Below are positions 1 to 7,094 of a stretch of 14,850 nt of DNA, piece after piece. The stretch comes from CAWBRT01 sp049519595. GTDB taxonomy: Bacteria; Acidobacteriota; Terriglobia; Terriglobales; Acidobacteriaceae. A program made the position numbers and the translations under genes. The stretch spans positions 1 to 14,850 of the forward strand of contig JBEKQP010000170.1 in the NCBI GenBank assembly GCA_049519595.1, given 5' to 3'. The notes beneath the pieces are model-generated. The model saw only the letters and a program-made list of their open reading frames with translations, searched no databases and was not told where the DNA came from. Within the stretch, counting starts at the first letter, position 1; each line of letters opens with the position of its first letter.

Positions 1-58
1 GGCTATCGCCAGGGCTAGCCGCTAGGGGACTGCTGAAAGACTGTTTTTCCGCAGCCCG

Positions 59-87
59 TTAACGCCGGCTCATTTCCGGGATATATT
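59..87 (+). promoter_or_regulatory. Candidate sigma70-type promoter before the pseudouridine synthase gene
   Basis: A TTAACG box at 59-64 (four of six matches to TTGACA) is followed after 17 bases by TATATT at 82-87 (five of six matches to TATAAT). Transcription would start near 94, leaving a leader of about 58 bases before the ATG at 152. This rests only on box similarity and spacing. Confidence 0.35.
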
Positions 88-151
88 TTCCGCGAGTCCG
101 GTCTGAATTTTCTATTTGCGCGCGAGGCGCCGCTTCATTAGCTTTTCTGCA

Positions 152-1303
152 ATGAAAGAATCCAGACGTGGCCGGAAATCTGTCCAGGCCGATGCCACTA
201 CCCCAGAACTCGTAACCAACGGGCAGCCGCCGGCACCGGCCCATTTGCCGAACGATCCGCCCGTCGTGCGAATCGATGTTCTCGTCGACGACGCCGGAGT
301 GCGGCTCGATCAGTTCCTGGTGTCGCGCCTGCCCGAGGTGAGCCGCGTGCGCGTGCAGCAGTTGATTGAGCAGCGAAAAATACTGCTCAACGGCAGCCCT
401 GCCAAGTCTTCACTCAAGCTCAAAGGCGGTGAGCACATCGAAGTCGTTGGCGAGGTGCGGCCGGCGCCGTTGCGGGCCGTGGCCGAAGATATTCCTCTCG
501 ATGTCGTTTACGAGGACCGCGACCTGGCCGTCATCAACAAGCCGGCGGGTATGATGGTGCACGCCGGGGCGGGCAGCGGAGATGATCCGAGCAACCGGGG
601 AACGCTGGTCAATGCGCTGCTTTACCGCTTCGCGAGACTGTCCGAGGCGAGCGGCGAGCTGCGTCCTGGAATCGTGCACCGGCTCGACAAAGACACCAGC
701 GGCCTGCTCATTGTGGCTAAGAACGACGTGGTTCATCGCAAGCTGAGCGAGCAGTTTTCAAGCCGCAAGATCAGCAAGCGTTATCTCGGGCTGGTGCATG
801 GCTGGCCGAAGACCGAGACGGGAACGATCTCGGCGGCGATCGGCCGCGACCGCCTGCACCGCACGCGCATGACGACCCGCGGAACCCACGGACGGGAGGC
901 GTTGTCGCACTACACGGTGGTGGAACGCATCACCTCGCCCTACGGCCGCTTTGCCCTGCTGTCGGTGAAGATCGAAACCGGGCGCACGCACCAGATACGG
1001 GTTCACCTGGCTTCGCTCGGCCATGCCATTGTCGGCGACACGCTTTACGGCGCACCGGCGGCGCTTTCGCCCCATAGCTTGACGCGAGAGTTGGCGGGAG
1101 CACCCATTTCGCTGCGTACGGAGGCAAAAAAAGCCCGCTCCAAGCCCGCTGCCGCAGAGAGCGTGTTGTCTTTGCCCAGGAATTTTCTACACTCGGCGGA
1201 AATCGAGTTTACCCACCCGCGCACCGGCAGGAGACTGCGCTTGCAGGCTCCGCTGCCCGCGGATCTGGAGCAGTTTCTCCACCGCCTTCGCCGATCTGAT
1301 TGA
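152..1303 (+). CDS. RluA-family 23S rRNA pseudouridine synthase, RluD-like
   Basis: This cytoplasmic enzyme converts specific uridines of ribosomal RNA to pseudouridine. The 383-residue product has a basic, low-complexity N-terminus, an S4 RNA-binding domain (about residues 48-98, VRLDQFL...QRKILLNG) and then the RluA catalytic domain. The catalytic motif HRLDKDTSG places the nucleophilic aspartate at residue 179. The supporting motifs VINKPAGMMVH and ETGRTHQIRVH are also present. The GIVHRLDKDTSG context is closer to RluD (large-subunit helix 69 uridines) than to RluC, so an RluD role is likely but inferred. Near the C-terminus (about residues 317-350) lies an extra Lys/Ala/Ser-rich insertion before the final FTHPRTGRRL segment. 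The ATG at 152 was chosen over an in-frame TTG at 116 because the upstream residues look non-conserved. No clear Shine-Dalgarno sequence is seen for either. Confidence 0.93.
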   Translation: MKESRRGRKSVQADATTPELVTNGQPPAPAHLPNDPPVVRIDVLVDDAGVRLDQFLVSRLPEVSRVRVQQLIEQRKILLNGSPAKSSLKLKGGEHIEVVGEVRPAPLRAVAEDIPLDVVYEDRDLAVINKPAGMMVHAGAGSGDDPSNRGTLVNALLYRFARLSEASGELRPGIVHRLDKDTSGLLIVAKNDVVHRKLSEQFSSRKISKRYLGLVHGWPKTETGTISAAIGRDRLHRTRMTTRGTHGREALSHYTVVERITSPYGRFALLSVKIETGRTHQIRVHLASLGHAIVGDTLYGAPAALSPHSLTRELAGAPISLRTEAKKARSKPAAAESVLSLPRNFLHSAEIEFTHPRTGRRLRLQAPLPADLEQFLHRLRRSD

Positions 1304-1371
1304 TACGAAGAGGGAATGCTCTGTATCGCGCCCGGCCTGACAAAGTAAAGAAGTGGTAGCCCATATGCAGC

Positions 1372-1377
1372 TATAAT
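1372..1377 (+). promoter_or_regulatory. Consensus -10 box immediately before the first VWA gene
   Basis: A perfect TATAAT lies 9 bases before the ATG at 1387. No good -35 box is found 15-19 bases upstream. The predicted transcription start, near 1383-1385, would leave almost no untranslated leader. Confidence 0.4.
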
Positions 1378-1386
1378 TCATCTTTC

Positions 1387-2430
1387 ATGAAATTCTGGTG
1401 CTTACTCGCATTCCCATTTGCTCTTGCCGCCGCGGCGGTGTGTCAGAGCGCGCCCTCCCAATATCTGCATCAAGCGCTGCCCGTCGTGTCACCCGTCGTG
1501 CAGCTGGCTCCGCCGTCGCAGCAGATGCAAGGTGCGGTGCAGCGTCCGCCAACGTCCGGCCGCGGCGGAAGCGCTGCCGACGATGACGCGGATACCACCA
1601 CGACCATCGTCAAGACCGTGAACGAAGTCAACATGGTGTTTACGGTTACGGACAGGCACGGACACTTTATAAAGGATCTGAAACGAGATGACATAAAGAT
1701 ACTGGATGACAACAAGCCCGGCGTCATTTCCAGCTTCAGCAGTCAAACCGACCTGCCCTTGCGCGTGGGCTTGCTGATTGATGCCAGCAGCTCCATCCGC
1801 GACCGCTTCCGCTTCGAGCAGGAAGCGGCAATCGCGTTTTTAAACCAGATTATCCGTCCCCAGTCCGACGAGGCGTTTGTGCTTGGGTTCGATTCCGTCT
1901 CTGAAGTCACGCAGGACTTTACGGACGACACCGACAAACTGGCGCATGGCGTTCGCATGCTGCGTCCGGGAGGAGGTACGGCGCTGTTTGACGCCATCTA
2001 CGAAGCTTCGAAATCCAAGCTGGCCAATGCACAGGCCAAGGTTCCAACCCGGCGGGCAATCATCCTGCTCTCCGACGGCGAAGACAACCAGAGCCGTGTC
2101 ACCCGCGAGCAAGCCATCGAGATGGCACAGCGCGCCGAGGCGATCATTTATGCCATCAGCACCAACATCAGCGGCATCAAGACCCGGGGAGACAAGGTGC
2201 TGGAGCGTTTTGCGGAAACCACCGGGGGCCGCGTCTTCTTTCCCACAAGACTGGATGAAGTAGCTCAGGCATTCACCCAAATCCAGGACGAGCTTCGCAG
2301 CCAGTACGCGTTGGCCTACAAGCCGATAGATTTCCTCGCCGACGGCCGCTTTCACAACATCACGATCGAATCCAGCAGGAAAGGATTGCGCATCCGCTCC
2401 CGCCGTGGATACTACGCGCCGAAGCGGTAA
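1387..2430 (+). CDS. Secreted VWFA-related Acidobacterial domain protein (first of three)
   Basis: This is an exported von Willebrand factor A protein of a type expanded in Acidobacteria; its ligand is unknown. The 347 residues start with a signal peptide (hydrophobic residues 4-18, possible cleavage after about residue 21). A Pro/Ser/Gln-rich linker and an Asp/Thr tract (about 66-73) follow, then a short beta domain (VNMVFTVTDRHGHFIKDL) and the VWA fold from about residue 125. The metal-ion-dependent adhesion site looks complete: DASSS at 132-136, the threonine of GGGTALFDA near 198, and the aspartate of LLSDGEDN at 230. The protein ends in RRGYYAPKR, the tail typical of this family. No Shine-Dalgarno sequence precedes the ATG, which fits a nearly leaderless transcript. 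The gene converges on a paralog only 12 bp away. Family assignment is firm; biological role is not known. Confidence 0.88.
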   Translation: MKFWCLLAFPFALAAAAVCQSAPSQYLHQALPVVSPVVQLAPPSQQMQGAVQRPPTSGRGGSAADDDADTTTTIVKTVNEVNMVFTVTDRHGHFIKDLKRDDIKILDDNKPGVISSFSSQTDLPLRVGLLIDASSSIRDRFRFEQEAAIAFLNQIIRPQSDEAFVLGFDSVSEVTQDFTDDTDKLAHGVRMLRPGGGTALFDAIYEASKSKLANAQAKVPTRRAIILLSDGEDNQSRVTREQAIEMAQRAEAIIYAISTNISGIKTRGDKVLERFAETTGGRVFFPTRLDEVAQAFTQIQDELRSQYALAYKPIDFLADGRFHNITIESSRKGLRIRSRRGYYAPKR

Positions 2431-2463
2431 GCTCAAAGGACATTATTGCTTGGGCGCGTAATA
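2410..2463. repeat. Imperfect inverted repeat formed by the 3' ends of two convergent VWA genes
   Basis: The left arm is 2410-2425 and the right arm 2448-2463, with 14 of 16 bases complementary and a 22-base loop that contains both stop codons. The arms encode the shared YYAPK tails of the two proteins on opposite strands. There is no T-run, so it is not a textbook intrinsic terminator, but it could fold in either transcript. Confidence 0.6.
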
Positions 2464-3465
2464 GCCCTTGCGTGCTTGCACATGATAATCCTGGGTTTTC
2501 GTGTGGATCTCCACCTTGCGGAACCCACCATCGGCATTTCGATTCGTCGGGGTATAGCCGATGTAGTACTGGCTGCGAAGTTCTTCGGAAACTTCTTCCA
2601 GAGCTTTTTTCAACTTGTCGGGCTTGGTTCCAACCACAATCACGCGACCGCCGGTCTCCTGGCACAGTCGTCTCATCTCCTGATCGCCCCTGATAAATCT
2701 TGGATCGTAGACGAGCACCACATAGACGATGGTATCCGCCTGCTGCGCCGCCTCGATCGCCTCTCCAAGCGACGTCTGGCTGCCTTCATCTTCGCCGTCG
2801 GTGAAGATGATCATCGCCTTGCGCCCGACCTCGTGCCTTAGCTTTTCCCGCGAGGCCAGGTAGATGGCATCGTAGAGCAGGGTGCCCTTTGGGTGTGCCT
2901 GTGGAACCGGTCCGCCTCCCAGGCCGGGCAGACCGCCACCTCCACCGGTGTTGATGCGCGTCTTGCGCAGGGCCGCCCTCAAATCCTGACCTGTTGCGGT
3001 GATGTCCTGCAAAAGATCGACGTTCACGTCGAAGCTGATCAGGAAAGCCAGGTCCTTCTCGCGAAGCACGGTACCGATGAATTGTCCCGCCACTTCCTGT
3101 TCGGTGGGAAGCATGCGCGCTTCGCTGCCGCTGGTGTCCACCAGCAGGCCCAGGGTGAGCGGTTGTTTGGCGTCAGCCTGGTAGTACTTGATGGCCTGCG
3201 GCTGGCCATCTTCAAGAATTTCGAATTGATCCTGCGCCAGATTCGGTACCAGGACTCCATGCTTGTCCTTGGCCACAAAGTACAAGTTCACGACGTTGAC
3301 GTTGACCTTGTAAGTTCCCGCCGAGTCCTGCTGAGCTGGCGGCTGGCTTGACTGAGGCCTCTGTGATTGGTCCGTGGCTTGCTGCGCTGCTCCAGAGAAA
3401 GCAGTCATCGAAGTGATAACCCAGAGCAACAGCGTTGATTTCAGTGGCATTCTAAAGAATTGCAT
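2443..3465 (-). CDS. Secreted VWFA-related Acidobacterial domain protein (second of three)
   Basis: This exported VWA protein is paralogous to its convergent neighbour. From the ATG at 3465 it is 340 residues: a signal peptide (hydrophobic residues about 11-25, then GAAQQA), a Gln/Ser/Pro-rich linker (about 28-50), a beta segment (VNVVNLYFVAKDKHGVLVPNL) and the VWA domain from about residue 103. The metal site appears intact: DTSGS at 110-114, threonine 195 in KGTLLYDA, and aspartate 223 in FTDGEDEGS. A Gly/Pro-rich insertion (about 173-193) sits just before the threonine loop and is absent from the first paralog. The C-terminus is ARKGYYAPKQ. A GTG at 3483 in the same frame is an alternative start; the ATG at 3465 has a weak GTGGAA upstream, and another ATG lies at 3450. 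Substrate or partner is unknown. Confidence 0.87.
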   Translation of the reverse strand: MQFFRMPLKSTLLLWVITSMTAFSGAAQQATDQSQRPQSSQPPAQQDSAGTYKVNVNVVNLYFVAKDKHGVLVPNLAQDQFEILEDGQPQAIKYYQADAKQPLTLGLLVDTSGSEARMLPTEQEVAGQFIGTVLREKDLAFLISFDVNVDLLQDITATGQDLRAALRKTRINTGGGGGLPGLGGGPVPQAHPKGTLLYDAIYLASREKLRHEVGRKAMIIFTDGEDEGSQTSLGEAIEAAQQADTIVYVVLVYDPRFIRGDQEMRRLCQETGGRVIVVGTKPDKLKKALEEVSEELRSQYYIGYTPTNRNADGGFRKVEIHTKTQDYHVQARKGYYAPKQ

Positions 3466-3609
3466 AGCGTTCCACGTTCGCACGGTGTGCTCTGCCGAGA
3501 GTGCCGCAGTTGCATTTGCCGCGCCGAAGTTTACTATTAGCCTTAGAGTGCAAAGTCAGGTGCTTTGTTGTGCTCCAGAGCTGAAAGAAGTCGTGCGGGG
3601 GAAATTATA

Positions 3610-5049
3610 ATGAAAATCGGCTGTCTGCTCAGCTCATCAGATTCGGATCCGGCCGGGGCTTCGGACCGCAGCCGACGCCATTTGGGTCTCTGGATTTCGG
3701 CTCGCATTCTGTTGGCAATTTTGTTACTGGCGGCTACATTGCCGGTAAGCGGGCAGGACACGCTTCCCGACGCTCCCGTGCCGCAAAATAATGTCCCAGC
3801 CCCTCCAGTAGTGGCTCCCCAAGCTCCGAATCCTCCGTCCCCGGACACCAACTCGCCTCCGGAGAACCCGAAGCCGCCTGCGACTCAGGCGCAGCCGCAG
3901 CCTGCTGAGGATGCAGCGGAATCATCCGCGCCGCCCAAACCGGCCATTACCACCCTTGCGCCAGGCCAGCAGCCTTCGGGCACACCCGCACCACAGGAGC
4001 AGTTGTTTACCCTCTCCAGGGAACTTAATTTTGTTCAGGTACCCGTCACCGTAAAGGACGACGGGGGGCATTTGGTCAACGGCCTGTTACGCCCAAATTT
4101 CTCCGTGCTGGAGAACGGTGTGCAGCAGAACATCGTGTTTTTCACCAGCGATCCCTTCCCGATTTCGGCCGCGCTGGTAATTGACGTGGATTTGCCTAAC
4201 ACGGCGCTTGACCACATCAAGGAAACCTTCAGCGCCTTGGCCGGCGCCTTCAGTCAGTTCGACGAGTTGGCGGTGTACACCTATGGCAACACCGTTCGCT
4301 CGCAGCAGGAATTCCTGGGCGCTCTAAGCGACAAAACGGCGGCTACGCTGCGCGCGGTGCGCAAGATTGAAGGGTTGCCCTCGGGCCCGGCCGTCAACGA
4401 TAACCCGATGACAATCGGCCCCAGCGTCAACGGCCGTCAATTTCCCGACACTGGTCGCAGTATAGCCAGCACCGAAAATCGCGCATACCCCGAATCGGCG
4501 GTGCTTAACGACGCCGTCCTCCAAGCCAGCGTCGATCTCGGACAGCGTGATCCAACGCGGCGCAGAATCATATTTATCATTAGCGACGGGCGCGAAAAAG
4601 GAAGTACAGCCAGCTACGAAGATGTGAAGAAGGTGCTGCTGACAAACAACATCACCGTATTCGCGGTCGGGGCCGATACCGCCGCCATACCTCTCTATGA
4701 CAAACTGTCGAGGATCCGCCTGCCGCGCCAGGGATACGGCAATATTCTCCCAAAGTACGCTTCCGCCACCGGAGGCGAGGTTTTAGCCGAATTTAACCGT
4801 TCCGCCATCGAAACCGCATACTCAAGGTTGACCCAGCAGGCTCGCAACCAGTACACCATCGGGTATTACACGAACGCGCCAAGGAATTCAATGGCATATC
4901 GCAGTATCGATATCAGGGTAAACCGGCCGAATCTGAAGGTTCCGTTACGAGTGCGCGTAAGTTTTCGCGCCGCAGTGCCGGGGCTATGTCCGCTTTTTTG
5001 TGTAGTGAACTGGAAACACGAAGGTTGTTGCCGGCGCATGCGCAAGTAA
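3610..5049 (+). CDS. Membrane-anchored VWA-like protein with degenerate metal site (third of three)
   Basis: The 479-residue product has a 25-residue N-terminal tail with Arg/His, then a hydrophobic helix (about 26-48, ending LPVSGQ) that is either a signal peptide or a membrane anchor. A long Pro/Ala/Gln-rich spacer (about 50-130) suggests the domain is held away from the membrane. The VWA-like region follows (about 135-460). The beta segment LNFVQVPVTVKDDGGHLV matches the family, but the metal motif DxSxS is replaced by DVDLP at 192-196 and the usual threonine loop reads SAVLNDA. The later ISDGRE aspartate (about 326) is kept. An insertion of about 35 residues (about 256-290) precedes that loop. 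The ATG at 3610 has a good ribosome binding site, GGGGGAAA at 3597-3604. The tail lacks GYYAPK and ends in an unusual Cys-rich stretch, probably after a frameshift. mglA starts 10 bp downstream, so the two are probably one operon. Confidence 0.83.
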   Translation: MKIGCLLSSSDSDPAGASDRSRRHLGLWISARILLAILLLAATLPVSGQDTLPDAPVPQNNVPAPPVVAPQAPNPPSPDTNSPPENPKPPATQAQPQPAEDAAESSAPPKPAITTLAPGQQPSGTPAPQEQLFTLSRELNFVQVPVTVKDDGGHLVNGLLRPNFSVLENGVQQNIVFFTSDPFPISAALVIDVDLPNTALDHIKETFSALAGAFSQFDELAVYTYGNTVRSQQEFLGALSDKTAATLRAVRKIEGLPSGPAVNDNPMTIGPSVNGRQFPDTGRSIASTENRAYPESAVLNDAVLQASVDLGQRDPTRRRIIFIISDGREKGSTASYEDVKKVLLTNNITVFAVGADTAAIPLYDKLSRIRLPRQGYGNILPKYASATGGEVLAEFNRSAIETAYSRLTQQARNQYTIGYYTNAPRNSMAYRSIDIRVNRPNLKVPLRVRVSFRAAVPGLCPLFCVVNWKHEGCCRRMRK

Positions 5050-5059
5050 GAGGAAGAGA

Positions 5060-5644
5060 TTGAGCTTCATCAATTTCGCCGCACGCGAGATCAATTGCAA
5101 GATCGTCTATTACGGCCCCGGTCTTGGGGGCAAGACGACGAATCTCCAGCGCATCTACGACAAGACCTCTGAGACCCAGAAGGGCAAGATGATCTCGCTT
5201 GCGACCGAAACTGATCGCACCTTGTTTTTCGACTTCCTGCCCCTCGACCTGGGGACGGTTCGCGGCTTCCGCACCCGCTTTCACCTGTACACCGTGCCTG
5301 GCCAGGTGTACTACGACGCTAGCCGCAAGCTGATCCTGCGCGGCGTGGACGGTGTGGTTTTCGTCGCTGATTCGCAGCAGGAGCGAGTGGACGCCAACAT
5401 CGAAGCCATTGACAACTTGGCGGCGAACCTCCAGGAACATGGTTACGATCTCCACCACATTCCATATGTCCTGCAATTGAACAAGCGCGATCTGCCCAAC
5501 GCCCTGCCGGTGGAAACACTCAAGAAAGAGTTGGTGCGGCGCAAAGAGCATGTCTTTGAAGCCATCGCCAACCAGGGCATTGGGGTCTTCGACACACTGA
5601 AGGAAATAGCTCGCCAGGTGCTGACGGAGCTGCGCAAGAGCTAG
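5060..5644 (+). CDS. mglA: MglA-type small Ras-like GTPase controlling cell polarity or motility
   Basis: MglA is a bacterial small GTPase that marks the leading pole and switches on type IV pili or gliding machinery when GTP-bound. The 194-residue sequence follows Myxococcus xanthus MglA, as remembered, over its whole length. The P-loop GPGLGGKTT is at 19-27. The switch region TLFFDFLPLDLG is at 54-65. TVPGQ at 78-82 has threonine where Ras proteins have aspartate, a known MglA trait, and keeps glutamine 82. The guanine-specificity motif NKRD is at 141-144. Translation starts at TTG 5060, with AGGAAGAG at 5051-5058 just before it; the protein start MSFINFAAREINCKIVYYGP matches the family exactly. 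It is tightly linked to the upstream VWA gene. No MglB-type GTPase activator is encoded in the window. Confidence 0.95.
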   Translation: MSFINFAAREINCKIVYYGPGLGGKTTNLQRIYDKTSETQKGKMISLATETDRTLFFDFLPLDLGTVRGFRTRFHLYTVPGQVYYDASRKLILRGVDGVVFVADSQQERVDANIEAIDNLAANLQEHGYDLHHIPYVLQLNKRDLPNALPVETLKKELVRRKEHVFEAIANQGIGVFDTLKEIARQVLTELRKS

Positions 5645-5663
5645 CCGGACGGCCACACTTTGG

Positions 5664-7094
5664 TCACTGCATCCGTAGCGAACGCAGCATTTGCTCGAAC
5701 GTGGGTCGCAGCTTGGTGAAATCCTGCTGCGGTGCCGTGTAGACCAAGAACAGTGCCGAACCGTCGGAGCGCGGCAGCACCACCAGCCAGTCGTGCTCTT
5801 CGATCGGCTGGCCTTTTTGAAACTGCACCGGTGAAACCCCGCTCAAATCCACCGACCTTCCTGCCAGACCGTTCACTCGGATACGTCTCGGACTGCCGAT
5901 TGTGCGGATGTCCGGGTTGTTGCGTTGCAAGGTGCTCAGGATTTCATTTGTGATCTGGTCGAAAGACTGCCCGTTGTTGCCTTGCGCGGTGCCGATAGAC
6001 ACGCCATAGGCAATCTGGTTCTGCATAATTCCGGATGGCGGGGCGATGACAATCGAGCTGCCCTCGCGATCTCCCATCACCTGCCACTTCGCTGGGTACG
6101 AGATGCTGAACCCGGGATGGTTCAACCGGCGCATTCCCCCCGACAGGCTGATGTCGGCTGTTCTCGCCTCATTGCTCAACGTTCCGCCGCCGCTTCGCCG
6201 CTGCTGAGCAATCTCCTGTGCGCTATAGGCGCGAACCTTGAGAGCATCCTGGCGGACCTGCTGGTACTGCGGAGTGTCGAGGACGTACTGCTTGGAAGGG
6301 AACCTGGAGATGACTTTCCGTATGGTTTGGGCTCGGTCGCCCGGGTCGGGGTGGTCGGAGAGGAATTGCGGCATGCTGCTTCCACCCTGCTTCTTGAGCT
6401 TGTCGAAGAACGTCACCATCGCTTGCGGATCGAACCCGACGTTGTACATGATTTGCGCGCCCATCAGATCCGCTTCCGTCTCGGCGGTGCGGGAATACTT
6501 CATGATCACGCCCCCGGCGCCCAACTGGATGCCCAGTTGCCCGAGTTGGCCGAGGGCCGTGCCGCCGAAGAGGCCCCCGATAATCGCGCTGCCGAGTGCG
6601 CCGGCGATCTGGTACGGACGCGTTTCAGCCGCCTCGCGCGCCGAGTGCATCATCACCACGTGGCCTATCTCGTGCGCCATGACACCGGCGAGCTGAGCTT
6701 CGTTATCGGCGGCCTGTATCGTCCCGAGGTTCACAAATACCGGGCCGCCGGGCAGCGCGAAAGCATTGATCTCCTTCTGGTTGACCACGTGAAATTCGAA
6801 TGGCCACTTGTAGCCTGGCGCGGCGGCTGCCAGCCGGCTTCCTAACTGCTGCACGAACTGGGTGACCGGACTGGAGTCGGGCAGCATCGGATACTGCCTC
6901 TCCACCTGCGCGGCAGCCTGCTTGCCAAACTTGATCTGTTCTTGCGGACTCGTCTTGACGCTGCTCGTGTCCGGCTCAAGACGGCCGTCAGGCTGCTGAC
7001 GCACATACCTGGTCTGCGCTGCCGCACCCAGGCTCAGCCCGAGCGCGAACAACACAGCCAGCAGGGTCGGCGATTTCGGGCTAACGTTCATCAT
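5664..7094 (-). CDS. Exported M48-family zinc metallopeptidase
   Basis: This is probably a periplasmic protease or quality-control peptidase related to the BepA/LoiP group. The 476 residues begin with a signal peptide (hydrophobic about 9-24, then AAAQT). The peptidase domain (about 50-290) carries the zinc motif HEIGH at 141-145, preceded by LAGVMA. A second glutamate-bearing motif, SRTAETEAD (about 201-209), supplies the third zinc ligand. Between them lies a Gly/Ala/Leu-rich segment (about 163-197), often seen in this family. The C-terminal part (about 320-476, starting NHPGFSISYPAKWQV) resembles a PsbP/DUF1795-like beta domain, a guess from pattern only. Two ATGs are adjacent at 7094 and 7091. 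AAGGAAGA at 7101-7108 is a strong ribosome binding site, lying inside the end of the upstream membrane-protein gene. It converges on mglA with a 19 bp gap. Confidence 0.93.
   Translation of the reverse strand: MMNVSPKSPTLLAVLFALGLSLGAAAQTRYVRQQPDGRLEPDTSSVKTSPQEQIKFGKQAAAQVERQYPMLPDSSPVTQFVQQLGSRLAAAAPGYKWPFEFHVVNQKEINAFALPGGPVFVNLGTIQAADNEAQLAGVMAHEIGHVVMMHSAREAAETRPYQIAGALGSAIIGGLFGGTALGQLGQLGIQLGAGGVIMKYSRTAETEADLMGAQIMYNVGFDPQAMVTFFDKLKKQGGSSMPQFLSDHPDPGDRAQTIRKVISRFPSKQYVLDTPQYQQVRQDALKVRAYSAQEIAQQRRSGGGTLSNEARTADISLSGGMRRLNHPGFSISYPAKWQVMGDREGSSIVIAPPSGIMQNQIAYGVSIGTAQGNNGQSFDQITNEILSTLQRNNPDIRTIGSPRRIRVNGLAGRSVDLSGVSPVQFQKGQPIEEHDWLVVLPRSDGSALFLVYTAPQQDFTKLRPTFEQMLRSLRMQ

Noticed and set aside
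1..58. GGCTA/TAGCC stem and T-run near the left edge as a terminator of an upstream gene
   Set aside because: The 5-bp stem has a 10-base loop and the T-run at 44-48 is too far from it to form an intrinsic terminator.
3606..3611. TATAAT overlapping the start codon of the third VWA gene
   Set aside because: A transcript from it would begin inside the gene; a good ribosome binding site just upstream shows the mRNA starts earlier, so the match is probably chance.
4913..5656. Minus-strand open frame of 247 codons opposite mglA
   Set aside because: mglA is conserved over its whole length on the plus strand; the antisense product has no recognisable features.
5925..6845. Plus-strand open frame of 306 codons opposite the M48 peptidase
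   Set aside because: A shadow of a G+C-rich gene; composition is Arg/His/Leu-heavy and no motif is seen, whereas the minus strand has HEIGH and a signal peptide.
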